From assembly GCA_021297815.1 (NCBI GenBank), contig JAJTGK010000007.1, positions 1 through 51,132 of the forward strand: DNA of 51,132 nucleotides. The letters run 5' to 3'. The position numbers and the translations under genes are program-made. The stretch comes from Planctomycetaceae bacterium (GTDB taxonomy: Bacteria; Planctomycetota; Phycisphaerae; Phycisphaerales; SM1A02). Positions 32,866 to 41,529 of the stretch are shown here, in pieces (positions within the stretch are counted from its first letter, which is position 1; each line of letters opens with the position of its first letter). A model generated the notes under the pieces. That model was not told the origin of the DNA, did no database searches, and saw only the letters and a list, made by a program, of their open reading frames with translations.

Positions 32866-35523
32866 TCAGTCGACGGTGCGGAATTCGGCGGAAAGCAGCA
32901 GCGCCTGACAGAGCGCGCTGTAGGCGGCCACATCGGGCGTGACCTGCGCGGGGGTCTGGCTCATGCGCTGGGCAGCGGCCTGCTGGAGGCGCTGGCGGGC
33001 GCGCTCGCGCAGTGTGCCCGCACGCGGGTTCGACTCGCGCGTCGCGGCGGCGTCCTTCGCGTAGGCCTTGCCGAAGTCGTCGAGGAAATCACGGCACGCG
33101 CGAAGTTCCGATGTGCTCGGCGCGCGACCGAATGCGGCGGCGAAAGCCGCCTCGACACGGTCGGACTCCTTCGTCCCCGCCTGCATCACACGCCGCGCAA
33201 ACGCGTCGGCGATGCGCGTGACCTCGGCGCTGTTCAGTAGGTAGAGCGCCTGCGTGGGCACATTGGTCGCATCCCGCTGGCCCGTGACGAACGCGGGCTC
33301 GGCGAAGTCGAACACCTCGAGCGACTCGGGCACGCGGTCGCGCAGGATGGGCAGGTACACGCTGCGGTGGTTGTCGGTCGCGCTCGCCATCGCGCCAAAG
33401 ACCCGCTCCTGCTGCGGGCCGCGCATGCCGCCCTCGGTGAAGGCGACGGGCGAACCGACGCGAGGCTCGAGATCGAGCAGACCAGCGGCCCGCAGCATCG
33501 AGTCGCGGATCGCCTCGGCCTCGAGGCGCTTCTTCGGCATGCGCCAGAGGTAGGTGTTGTCGGGGTCGATCTCGGCGTCCTTCGCGTCGAACTCGCTCGA
33601 CATCGCGTAGCTGCGCGACAGCATGATCTCACGGATGAGCCGCTTGGTGCTCCAGCCGTTCTCCATCAGACGCGTGGCGAGGTGGTCGAGAAGCTCGGGA
33701 TGCGACGGCTGCTGTCCGCTCATGCCGAAGTTGTCGGGCGTCGGCACGAGGCCCTTGCCGAAGAGGTGCAGCCACACGCGGTTCGCCCACACGCGTGCGG
33801 TCAGCGGGTTCTCTTCGCTCGCGATCCACTCGGCCAGTTGAAGCCTGCCCGAGCCCTTGCGTATCGCGGGTTCGTCGCCCTGCGAGAGGACCCGCACGAG
33901 TCCACGCGGCACGACGGTTCCGGGCTTGTCGAGCTCGCCGCGGTCGAGCAGGCGCGCGTTGAGGGCCTGGCGCCGCTCGGCCACACCCATGGCGACGAGG
34001 TTCCGCTCGGTCGGCTCGCCCGAGGCGTCGAACCGCGCGGTGACGCTTTCGAGGTTCGCGTTCGCTCCCTGCGTGGCACGCGCGCGCACGACCTGCTGCT
34101 GGATGTTCGCGGGCAGTTCCTCGCCCCTCTGCCGAGCCTCGCGCGCCTGCTGCAGGACCTGCGCGGAGCGCTCGGCCTCCTCGCGCACGCGCTCCGCGGC
34201 CGCGGTGAGCAGCGAACGCTGCTGCGTGGTCATCGTCGGGCCCCACGGAACGCCGGAATCGCGCGGCAGCTCGACGAGCGTCGACGGATGGTTGTTTCCC
34301 TGCGCCTCGAAGGTGCCGTAGCGCGTCTCGGTCGACAGGAAGATGCCCGCCACCGCGTAGTAGTCCTTCTGGGGAATAGGGTCGAACTTGTGGTCGTGGC
34401 AGCGCGCGCAGGCCACGGTGAGCCCAAGCATGCCCTGCGTGACGGCATCGATCTGCTCGTCGGCGAGGTCCATCTGGAACTGCGGCTTGCCGCGGCCGTT
34501 GTGGCTCTTCGTGCCGATCGCGAGGTAGCCTGTGGCGATCGCGAGCTCGGCCTTCTCGGCCTCGGACGCCGCGGGCAGCAGATCGCCCGCGAGCTGCTCG
34601 ACGAGGAATCGGTCGTACGGCTTGTCCTCGTTGAAGCTCGCGATTGCATAGTCGCGGTAGCGCCACGCGTGCGGATAGACGATGTTCGATTCCTTGCCGC
34701 TCGACTCCGCGTAGCGCGCCACATCGAGCCAGTGGCGGCCCCAGCGCTCGCCGAAATGCGGGCTGGCGAGCATGCGGTCGATGGCTTTCGCGAAGGCGTC
34801 GGGCGACGAATCGCGCTCAAAGGCGGCCAGCTCGGCCTCGCTCGGCGGAAGGCCGAGCAGGTCGAGGCTCGCGCGGCGCAGCAGCGTGCGACGGTCGGCG
34901 TCGGGTGCGGGGGAGAGGCCGCGCATCTCCATCGCGGAAAGCACGAACGCGTCGATCGGCGAACGGACCCGCGACGGGTCCTTCACCGAAGGCGCGGACG
35001 GAGCGGAGACCGGTCGGTACGACCAGTGCGTCTCCTTGCCGCGGGCGATGTCCTCGCTGGTCCAGCGATGCGTGGTGCCCGGCGAAGCGCCTGCTCCCGC
35101 CAGAGCCTCGGTGCGCGGATCGGGCGCGCCCATCGCGACCCACTGCTCGAGCGTCGCGATGTCGGCGTCGGGCAGCTTGCCCGCGGGCGGCATCGCGGAA
35201 TCCTCGTCGTGGTATCGCACCGCGCGGACAAGCAGGCTCGAGTCGGCGTCGCCAGGGACCACCGCAGGCCCCGAATTCCCGCCCTTCAGGGTCGCGTCGC
35301 GGGTGTCGAGTTTCAGGCCGCCCTTCGCCTTGCCGCCCGAGGTCGAGTGGCAGCCGTAGCAGTTCGCGATCAGGAGCGGCCGCACCTTCGACTCGAAGAA
35401 CTTGAGCTCGTCGGCAGTGAGCGGGCGTTGCTCCGATGCGGCGCTCGGGTCGGCTTCCTGCATCATCTGCGCGGACGCGGCCGAGGTCAGGAAGAGGAGG
35501 ATGGTCGAGGCGAGTAGGCGCAT
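32866..35523 (-). CDS. PSCyt1-DUF1549-DUF1553 exported protein
   Basis: An 885-residue planctomycete protein. A signal peptide (about 1-19) precedes a cytochrome-c-like PSCyt1 domain with the heme motif CYGCH (55-59) and a possible distal methionine in DSAMPPAGKL. A DUF1549 region follows (SPIDAFVLSAMEMRGLSP through RASLDLLGLPPSE), with CARCHDHKFDPI in the middle offering a second CxxCH. DUF1553 comes last (WANRVWLHLFGKGLVPTPDN and GWSTKRLIREIMLSRSYA). The arrangement suggests a heme-bearing periplasmic or surface protein; electron transfer during polymer breakdown has been proposed for such families, but there is no proof. It is transcribed before the DUF1501 gene and divergently from the lectin gene, with 267 bp between the start codons. 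Confidence 0.93.
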   Translation of the reverse strand: MRLLASTILLFLTSAASAQMMQEADPSAASEQRPLTADELKFFESKVRPLLIANCYGCHSTSGGKAKGGLKLDTRDATLKGGNSGPAVVPGDADSSLLVRAVRYHDEDSAMPPAGKLPDADIATLEQWVAMGAPDPRTEALAGAGASPGTTHRWTSEDIARGKETHWSYRPVSAPSAPSVKDPSRVRSPIDAFVLSAMEMRGLSPAPDADRRTLLRRASLDLLGLPPSEAELAAFERDSSPDAFAKAIDRMLASPHFGERWGRHWLDVARYAESSGKESNIVYPHAWRYRDYAIASFNEDKPYDRFLVEQLAGDLLPAASEAEKAELAIATGYLAIGTKSHNGRGKPQFQMDLADEQIDAVTQGMLGLTVACARCHDHKFDPIPQKDYYAVAGIFLSTETRYGTFEAQGNNHPSTLVELPRDSGVPWGPTMTTQQRSLLTAAAERVREEAERSAQVLQQAREARQRGEELPANIQQQVVRARATQGANANLESVTARFDASGEPTERNLVAMGVAERRQALNARLLDRGELDKPGTVVPRGLVRVLSQGDEPAIRKGSGRLQLAEWIASEENPLTARVWANRVWLHLFGKGLVPTPDNFGMSGQQPSHPELLDHLATRLMENGWSTKRLIREIMLSRSYAMSSEFDAKDAEIDPDNTYLWRMPKKRLEAEAIRDSMLRAAGLLDLEPRVGSPVAFTEGGMRGPQQERVFGAMASATDNHRSVYLPILRDRVPESLEVFDFAEPAFVTGQRDATNVPTQALYLLNSAEVTRIADAFARRVMQAGTKESDRVEAAFAAAFGRAPSTSELRACRDFLDDFGKAYAKDAAATRESNPRAGTLRERARQRLQQAAAQRMSQTPAQVTPDVAAYSALCQALLLSAEFRTVD

Positions 35524-35709
35524 GGCAAGCCCTGGAGGACGGCGGGTCCGCGTCGCGGGTGAACGGCCGCGCCGCCCGCCCGATTGCTGTTTTCGGCGCC
35601 GACAAGGCTGGAATGCCGCCGAACGCGCGCCAAAGGAAACGATAACTGACGGAGCAGGGCGCATCGTGGTCGGAATTCCCTCCGCAGCAGCACTTTGTGC
35701 CCTCGCGAT

Positions 35710-35738
35710 TTGGTCAATGGCCGCCCCCGCGCTATCTT
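35710..35738 (+). promoter_or_regulatory. Candidate promoter of the lectin-domain gene
   Basis: TTGGTC and TATCTT are separated by 17 nt, giving a predicted leader of about 46 nt before the start at 35791. The match to the sigma-70 consensus is partial, and the site lies in the 267-bp divergent region. Confidence 0.35.
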
Positions 35739-35790
35739 CGAATTCGCCGCGTCCGTGTCGGACCGGCATTCCAAGGGTAAAGAGGTGGAC

Positions 35791-36822
35791 ATGATTCTCT
35801 CACGGTCGGCAATCGTCTCGATCCTCGCGTCGCTTTCCGTCGGAAGCGCAGCCGCGGCGCAGGGCGCCAACGCGTGCGCCGACGCTCAGGTCGTCAAGTC
35901 GTACGGGACCGTGTCGTTCAGCACGGTGGGTGCAACCACCGATGGCGTGGCCGACCCGCTCTGCAACTTCTTCAGCAACTCGAACATCTACAACGATGTG
36001 TGGTTCCGCTTCACCGCGCCCGCGTCGGAGGTGATCGAGATCGCGACCTGCAGCCTGACGACCTTCGACACGAAGTTCGCGGTGTACGCCGAAAGCTGCA
36101 GCGGTGCCGTACTCGCGTGCAACGACGATGTGTGCAGCCTGCAGTCGCGCATCACGATGGGCGTGACGGCCGGATCGACCTACCTGATCCGGCTCGGTGG
36201 CTACAACCCGACCGCGACGGGCTCGGGCTCGATCAGCGTCGCGCCGCTCGCGTACCTCGGCGATGTGACCGACCCCGTGACCGGCACGCGGTATGTCGCG
36301 CTGAACGGCACCAGTTGGACGGCCTCGGAGGCGCTCGCCCAGCAGATCGGCGGCCACCTCGTCTCGATCAACACGCCCGACGAGCAGGAGTTCGTCTGGC
36401 AGAACTTCGGCAACCTCGGCGGCGTCGACCGCCGCATCTGGATCGGCTTCAACGATGTCGCCACCGAAGGCGCGTGGCAGTGGAGCGACGGCACCGCGGG
36501 CAAGTACACGAACTGGAACGCGGGCGAGCCGAACAACTCGGGCCTGATCGAGGACTACGCCGAGATGCTCGGCTCGACGGGAAAGTGGAACGACATCAAC
36601 GATGTCGGCGCGGGATTCGCGCACATCATGGTGGTCGAACTTCCTGGCGACCCGCCGACTCCGTGCCCCGCCGACCTGAACGGCGACGGAAATGTCGGCG
36701 CCGCCGACCTCTCGCTCGTGCTCGGCGCGTGGAACACCTCGGGCGCCGATATCACGGGCGACGGCTTCACCGATGCATCGGACCTCTCGCTCCTGCTCGG
36801 CGCGTGGGGCGCGTGCCCGTGA
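35791..36822 (+). CDS. Secreted C-type-lectin-domain protein with dockerin-like tail
   Basis: A 343-residue exported protein (signal about 1-23, ending SAAAAQG). Residues about 28-150 resemble a PPC-like beta domain (NDVWFRFTAPASEVIEIATC through GSTYLIRLGGYNP). Residues about 165-290 form a C-type lectin fold with the Ca/sugar motif EPN at 246-248 and WND at 266-268. That is the mannose-type combination, so calcium-dependent sugar binding is likely. The tail (295-343) has two EF-hand-like loops, DLNGDGNVGAADLS and DITGDGFTDASDLS, and ends GAWGACP, a dockerin-like ending seen on many Phycisphaerae exported proteins. The start at 35791 has AGAGGTGG upstream. It stands alone between divergent and convergent neighbours. 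Confidence 0.9.
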   Translation: MILSRSAIVSILASLSVGSAAAAQGANACADAQVVKSYGTVSFSTVGATTDGVADPLCNFFSNSNIYNDVWFRFTAPASEVIEIATCSLTTFDTKFAVYAESCSGAVLACNDDVCSLQSRITMGVTAGSTYLIRLGGYNPTATGSGSISVAPLAYLGDVTDPVTGTRYVALNGTSWTASEALAQQIGGHLVSINTPDEQEFVWQNFGNLGGVDRRIWIGFNDVATEGAWQWSDGTAGKYTNWNAGEPNNSGLIEDYAEMLGSTGKWNDINDVGAGFAHIMVVELPGDPPTPCPADLNGDGNVGAADLSLVLGAWNTSGADITGDGFTDASDLSLLLGAWGACP

Positions 36823-36851
36823 CCGATCGCTGAACGCCTCGAACCGAGGCT

Positions 36852-38117
36852 CTAGAACCTCGCATCGCCGAGCTTTGCGACCTGCGCGTCGCGGAGCTCG
36901 GCGATGTCGTCTCGCGCCGCCGCCTCATGGCCGCCGTCGGCGAACGCGAACCCCGCGCGCAGCGCCTCGGCCTGCAGGATCGACTCGGGCGGCCGCGAGG
37001 GTGCATACCGTCGCTCGTCGCCGTCGACCCGATGGGCGAGGCCCGCACGCTCGAAGAGAACGAGCAGCTCGCGAGCGCAGGCCGGCGAGATCGAGCAGTC
37101 ATGGACGATGGTGTCCACCGAGGCACTGCGCCCCTCGCGGAAACGGCGGCAGATGGCGGCAAAACAGCCGACCGCCTCGGCGGGCTCGAACACATCGGAG
37201 CGGTGCGCAGGCGATGCGAGCGCGCGTCCGCCACGGGTGAACCCCTGGAGGATCGCGGCCGTCTGCAGCCCGAACAGCACCACGAGCCACATCACATAGA
37301 CCCACAGCATGAAGAGCGGCAGCAGGCCGAGCGAGGCGAACAGCTGGCTCGTGGCGAACGAGCCCGCGAGCGTCGCAAGCAGGAAACGCTTGCCCGATTC
37401 AATGAGGAGCGTCGCCGCGAACGCGCCGAGCGCCGCCGAGCGGAGGTCGACGCGCGTGTTGGGCACCGCCGCGTAGGCCGCGGTGAGAAGCGCCCAGAGC
37501 GACACGAAGCCGCCAAGCGTGGAGACAGCCCACGCGATCAGCTTCGCGGCGAGCGAATCGGTGCCTGCGAAGTCTGCGGCCGAGCGTAGCACCAGCGGAA
37601 TCGCCGCGAACAGCACGGGCCCCGCGGTGATGACGAACCAGTAGATGAGCACGCGCCGCACGACGGACCGTCCGCTCGGCGCGCGGTAGATCGCGTTAAA
37701 GCTCGACTCGATGGCGACCATGGTCCACACCGCGGAGAACACCACGGCGAGCGCGCCCACGACGCCGATCGTGCTGAGATCGATCCTCGCCGCCTGCTCG
37801 ACCATCGACTCAAGCCACGCGCCGAGGGAAGCCGAGGGCTCGCCGGCTGCCGCATGCTCGCCATGCAGGCCAAGCGCGTGGATCACATCCCGTGCGAGCC
37901 GTTCGAAGCCGTCGCCGAGAAGTGCCCGCGCCACGATGGTCGCGACCACCAGCACGGGCACGAATCCAAACAATGTGCGGAACGCCAGGCTCGCCGCCAT
38001 CGTGGGCGCCTGCGAATGCGAGATCTGCGTCATCGCGTAGCGCAGCGCCTGCGCGATCTCTCGCGCGGACGGCAACTTGCGGGCGTTTGCGCGAGCGTGT
38101 TCCGCGTTGTCCTGCAT
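36852..38117 (-). CDS. YihY/BrkB-family inner-membrane protein with C-terminal winged-helix-like extension
   Basis: A 421-residue YihY/BrkB-family protein, once misnamed RNase BN. The family start SQAPTMAASLAFRTLFGFVP (about 35-54) and five further hydrophobic segments are visible (about 115-135, 157-178, 190-215, 225-250 and 255-285), with the GLLPLFMLWVYVMWLVVLFG region near the end. After residue 300 there is a soluble extension of about 120 residues. It contains VDTIVHDCSISPACARELLVLF and RVDGDERRYAPSRPPESI, which reads like a winged helix. The physiological role of the family is not settled. The gene is convergent with the lectin gene and divergent from the TonB locus. Confidence 0.88.
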   Translation of the reverse strand: MQDNAEHARANARKLPSAREIAQALRYAMTQISHSQAPTMAASLAFRTLFGFVPVLVVATIVARALLGDGFERLARDVIHALGLHGEHAAAGEPSASLGAWLESMVEQAARIDLSTIGVVGALAVVFSAVWTMVAIESSFNAIYRAPSGRSVVRRVLIYWFVITAGPVLFAAIPLVLRSAADFAGTDSLAAKLIAWAVSTLGGFVSLWALLTAAYAAVPNTRVDLRSAALGAFAATLLIESGKRFLLATLAGSFATSQLFASLGLLPLFMLWVYVMWLVVLFGLQTAAILQGFTRGGRALASPAHRSDVFEPAEAVGCFAAICRRFREGRSASVDTIVHDCSISPACARELLVLFERAGLAHRVDGDERRYAPSRPPESILQAEALRAGFAFADGGHEAAARDDIAELRDAQVAKLGDARF

Positions 38118-38476
38118 ACAGGGATTCTCTCCGAAGCGGCTCGAGCGCGGGCCTCGGGTTCACACGGCGTTTTCACGCGTCGAACACCGTTCCAACCTTC
38201 GCTGAACACGAACCACACACGCGGCCACCACGATGCGCCGCGTTCGAAGGCAGGCAGGCAACGCGTTCCGAACGCAATCGTGGCAGAGACAGAACGGTCG
38301 CTGAACGAAGCGCACGAGGTCGGGAAGTATTTTCGACCCCGTAGGACACGCAGCCTGCAAGGGCCTTCCGTGGTTCCCAGCCTGACTGCACCGTGCAGCC
38401 AGGGAACCACGCAGGCGGCGTGACTCAGGCGTTCGTTCATCGGCATCCCCCAGGCCCGCTCACCAGAGAGAGAAAC
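38118..38476. promoter_or_regulatory. Long structured upstream region of the TonB locus
   Basis: A 359-bp gap without a recognisable gene. It contains a perfect small dyad GCGTTC-C-GAACGC (38263-38275) and a large hairpin at 38370-38410. In that hairpin GTGGTTCCC pairs with GGGAACCAC, and an inner CTGCAC-C-GTGCAG stem lies between them. The hairpin ends 66 bp before the start codon at 38477, so it should be in the mRNA leader. It could be an attenuator or stabiliser. I matched no known riboswitch class, and no promoter boxes stand out. Confidence 0.5.
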
Positions 38477-40195
38477 ATGCGCACGAAGCTCACCTCGACC
38501 CTCGTCGCGACCGCTGCCCTCACCCTGCTCACGGGTGCGGCTGGCGCCGCGGAAGTCCTCGTCACCTCGAACATCTCGACCTCGGTCACCTGGACCAAGA
38601 ACAACACCTACAACCTGCAGGGCCAGATCTATGTCCTGCCTGGCGCCCAGCTCAACATCGAGCCGGGCACCGTGATCGCCAGCGACGCCGGCGGCTCGCT
38701 CGCCGTGACCCGCGGCGCCCGCATCAACGCGGTCGGCACGCAGGCCGAACCCATCATCTTCACCTCGAAGGCCGACTACAACACCTGGGGGGCCTCGAAC
38801 CCCCGCGGCGTGTGGCGCCCTGTGTGCAACGAGTGGGGCAACCTGACCATCATGGGCAACGCGTACATCAGCGAGAACGCGGTGACCGCGAACACCGCCT
38901 CGCCGAACGCGAACAACCGCGCCACGATGGAAGGCCTCACCGCGGCGGCCCCCGGCGACCCGAATGTGCTCTACGGCGGCGGCGACGATGAGGACGACAG
39001 CGGCACGCTCGCGTACTGCTCGTTCCGCTACGGTGGCCTCGTGCTCGGCCTCAACAACGAGCTCAACGGCCTCTCGCTCGGCGGCATCGGTCGTCAGACC
39101 GTGATCAACAACATGGAGATCATGAACAATGTCGACGACGGCATCGAGATCTGGGGCGGCACCGTCAACCTGAAGTACTTCTCGATCTGGAACATCGGCG
39201 ACGACAGCCTCGACATCGACCAGGGCTGGCGCGGCAAGGGCCAGTTCGGCCTCATCGTCCAGGGCTACTCGGCGAACGCCGCGCAGGGCTCGGGCGTTGG
39301 CGACAACGCCATCGAGATCGACGGCGCCGAGCAGTCGGACTACCAGCCTGTGACCACGGGCGTGCTCTACAACCTGACCGTGATCGGCAACCCCGGCACG
39401 ACCAACGCCAACGGCGGCGACCACGGCATCGCGCTGCGCGACAACGCGCGTGTGCAGTTCCGTCAGTCGATCTTCATGGACCTCGGCGAGCGTCTGCTGA
39501 ACAACGACAACATCGACGGCGACGGTGGCGCGGGTTACGGCTTCAACGGCACCCTGTCGTTCGCCTCGACCTGGACCACGGCCTACAACACCTACTCGAC
39601 GGTCAACGCGCCCGCGAACCCCGCGGCCTTCTACCAGGCGCAGGTCAACGGCAACCTCAACGAGATCAAGGACTCGGTCTTCTTCAACAACCTCTTCGGC
39701 ACCGCCTACTCGACCGCTGACACGGTCGGCGTGCGCGGCAAGGCCAACCAGAATGTGACCGCGGTGAACAGCCCGATCGCCTCGATCACCCGCGCTCCCG
39801 CGGTGAACCCGAGCGGCACCCTTCAGGTCCGTCGCGTCACCTCGCTCGATCCGCGTGCGACGAACGACGCCGTGACCTCGGCGGGCACCTCGCCGAACGA
39901 CGGCTTCTTCACCCCCGTGAACTACCGCGGCGCCTTCGGCACCACGGAGAACTGGCTCTGCGGCTGGACCGCCGCCGACCAGTACGGCTTCAATGTCGCT
40001 CCTCCTGGTGGTTGCGTGATCGGCCAGGCTTGCCCGGCCGACATCAACGGCGACGGCACCGTGAACGCGGCTGACCTGTCGGATGTGCTCGCGAACTGGG
40101 GTACCAACGACCCCGCGACCGACCTCAACGACGACGGCACCGTCGGCGCGCCCGACCTCGCGATCATGCTCGGCGCCTGGGGCGCCTGCCCGTGA
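38477..40195 (+). CDS. Exported, probably beta-helical protein with dockerin-like tail
   Basis: A 572-residue protein with a signal peptide (about 1-24). The body is rich in Asn, Gly, Thr and short hydrophobic strands (QIYVLPGAQLNIEPGTVIAS, WGNLTIMGNAYISENAV, VNLKYFSIWNIGDDSLDI), the pattern of a right-handed parallel beta-helix. Acidic stretches such as GGGDDEDDSG suggest calcium binding. The last 52 residues hold two EF-hand-like loops (DINGDGTVNAADLS and DLNDDGTVGAPDLA) and end GAWGACP. It is the first gene of a same-strand run ending with TonB and a TPR protein, and probably supplies a surface or periplasmic partner of the receptor (inference). I recall similar beta-helical proteins beside TonB-receptor genes elsewhere but cannot name a characterised one. 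It is followed by a hairpin, which could make it the most abundant product of the locus. Confidence 0.83.
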   Translation: MRTKLTSTLVATAALTLLTGAAGAAEVLVTSNISTSVTWTKNNTYNLQGQIYVLPGAQLNIEPGTVIASDAGGSLAVTRGARINAVGTQAEPIIFTSKADYNTWGASNPRGVWRPVCNEWGNLTIMGNAYISENAVTANTASPNANNRATMEGLTAAAPGDPNVLYGGGDDEDDSGTLAYCSFRYGGLVLGLNNELNGLSLGGIGRQTVINNMEIMNNVDDGIEIWGGTVNLKYFSIWNIGDDSLDIDQGWRGKGQFGLIVQGYSANAAQGSGVGDNAIEIDGAEQSDYQPVTTGVLYNLTVIGNPGTTNANGGDHGIALRDNARVQFRQSIFMDLGERLLNNDNIDGDGGAGYGFNGTLSFASTWTTAYNTYSTVNAPANPAAFYQAQVNGNLNEIKDSVFFNNLFGTAYSTADTVGVRGKANQNVTAVNSPIASITRAPAVNPSGTLQVRRVTSLDPRATNDAVTSAGTSPNDGFFTPVNYRGAFGTTENWLCGWTAADQYGFNVAPPGGCVIGQACPADINGDGTVNAADLSDVLANWGTNDPATDLNDDGTVGAPDLAIMLGAWGACP

Positions 40196-40245
40196 TCTGA
40201 GCGGGTTCCGCAAACTCTCTGTGTGAGTATCACTCGAGCCGCGGG

Positions 40246-40276
40246 GCGTCTGCCGGCAGCGAATGCTGGCAGACGC
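40246..40276 (+). terminator. Stem-loop after the beta-helical protein gene
   Basis: GCGTCTGCC pairs with GGCAGACGC, extended by a G-T pair and GCA/TGC around a GCGAA loop, giving about 13 bp. No T-run follows, so it may be a partial terminator or 3'-end stabiliser that lowers expression of the downstream genes. Confidence 0.5.
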
Positions 40277-40320
40277 TCCCGGCCGAGTGTCTTCAGGGTG
40301 GTTCCGAAACAGTCAACGAC

Positions 40321-41529
40321 ATGATGCTCTCGCTTCTCATGCTCGTGTGTGCCATGCAGGTGGAGCCGCAACCGCGGCTCGACCGCCCCGCGGCGCAGGC
40401 AGTGCCTGCCGCGGCGGCGCCTGCCGATGCTCGTGCGCAGGCGCTCGAGTCTGCGTTCGCCATCGCTTCGTCGGTGCCCGCTCAGTTCCACGCCCGCGAG
40501 AAGGCGAAGCTGCAGGAGCAGGTGGGTGCGGCGTTCGTCGAGCTTGGCATGCTCGAGGAGGCGCGGGGCCTGGTGCGACGCATCGACGGCTGGCGAAGCG
40601 CCGCGCTGCTCGGCCGCGTCGGCCTTGAGGATGCGAAGGCGGGAAGGCGCGAAGAGGCGCTGGCGTGCGCCGAGAAGGTCCTGGTCTCGAGCCGCCACCC
40701 GTCGGTCACCGACTGGCAGCGCGAGGCGCTGAGCGTGTGGGCAGCCCGCATCCACGCGGCGGTGGGCGACGACGCCAAGGCGTCGGAGCTCGAGAAGGGC
40801 GTGGGCGAGAATGAAATGGGCAAGGTCGCCGCGACGCGCGCGCGGCGGAGCCCCGAGGAGTCCTTCGACGCCCAGATGGAGCTTGTCGAAGGCTGGATCA
40901 AGACGCTGAACTTCGACCTCGTGCGCAACGGCGTCGATATCGCCGTCGAGTACTACTCGACCTGCTACGCCGACGCCGCGCGTCGTGCGCGGGTCGAGGC
41001 GGCGATCGAGGCCGCGGCGAAGCATCTGCCGCACGACCTTCGTGTGGTGTCGTGGCTGCGGCTTGCCGACATCGCGACGGCGAAGAGTGACCGAGAGTCC
41101 GCGTCGACGCTGATCGGTCGCGCCGACGCGGCGCTTCTCGCTACGAGCTGGGCGCCCGAGGACGAGACGGCCATGCGTGCGCGCATCGCCGCTTCGAAGG
41201 GGCGGCTCGGCGAGTCGGACGCGGCGCGTGCGGAGATCGCGAAGGCGCTCGCCGCCTACGACGCGGGCCGCGACCGCATCATCGACATCTACCGCGCGGA
41301 GGCGCTTCGCGCGGTCGCCGAGTCGCAGGCTTCGTTTGGCGACGCCGACGCCGCGCACGCGACCTACATGCGTGCCCTCGACGAGGGCGCCGTGAATCCG
41401 AACGCGCGCCCCCGCGCCGCGGATCTCGTTGGAACGATCGTTTCGATGGCATCGTCGGGGCTGTTGCCCGACGCCGCCGCGACGGCGCGCATCGCTGCCA
41501 TTCGCGACGGACTGAAGGATCCTTGGTGA
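40321..41529 (+). CDS. Alanine-rich helical-repeat (TPR-like) exported protein
   Basis: A 402-residue protein that begins with a short hydrophobic stretch (MMLSLLMLVCAM) and continues as repeated amphipathic helices rich in Ala, Arg and Glu. Examples are QVGAAFVELGMLEEARGLV, GLEDAKAGRREEALACAEKV and RADAALLATSWAPEDETAMR. The helix spacing is that of degenerate TPR/SEL1-like solenoids, though no repeat matches the consensus well. It probably serves as a periplasmic scaffold for the TonB locus. Its stop overlaps the GTG start of the receptor by 3 bp (41527-41529 within 41526-41529), a strong sign of translational coupling. The start may be either of the two ATG codons at 40321 and 40324; no good ribosome-binding site precedes them. 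Confidence 0.72.
   Translation: MMLSLLMLVCAMQVEPQPRLDRPAAQAVPAAAAPADARAQALESAFAIASSVPAQFHAREKAKLQEQVGAAFVELGMLEEARGLVRRIDGWRSAALLGRVGLEDAKAGRREEALACAEKVLVSSRHPSVTDWQREALSVWAARIHAAVGDDAKASELEKGVGENEMGKVAATRARRSPEESFDAQMELVEGWIKTLNFDLVRNGVDIAVEYYSTCYADAARRARVEAAIEAAAKHLPHDLRVVSWLRLADIATAKSDRESASTLIGRADAALLATSWAPEDETAMRARIAASKGRLGESDAARAEIAKALAAYDAGRDRIIDIYRAEALRAVAESQASFGDADAAHATYMRALDEGAVNPNARPRAADLVGTIVSMASSGLLPDAAATARIAAIRDGLKDPW

Noticed and set aside
38030-40213. A 727-codon minus-strand frame opposite the beta-helix protein gene
   Set aside because: It has shadow-type composition (alternating Val/Arg/Gly) and is fully antisense to a signal-peptide-bearing gene with a dockerin-like tail.
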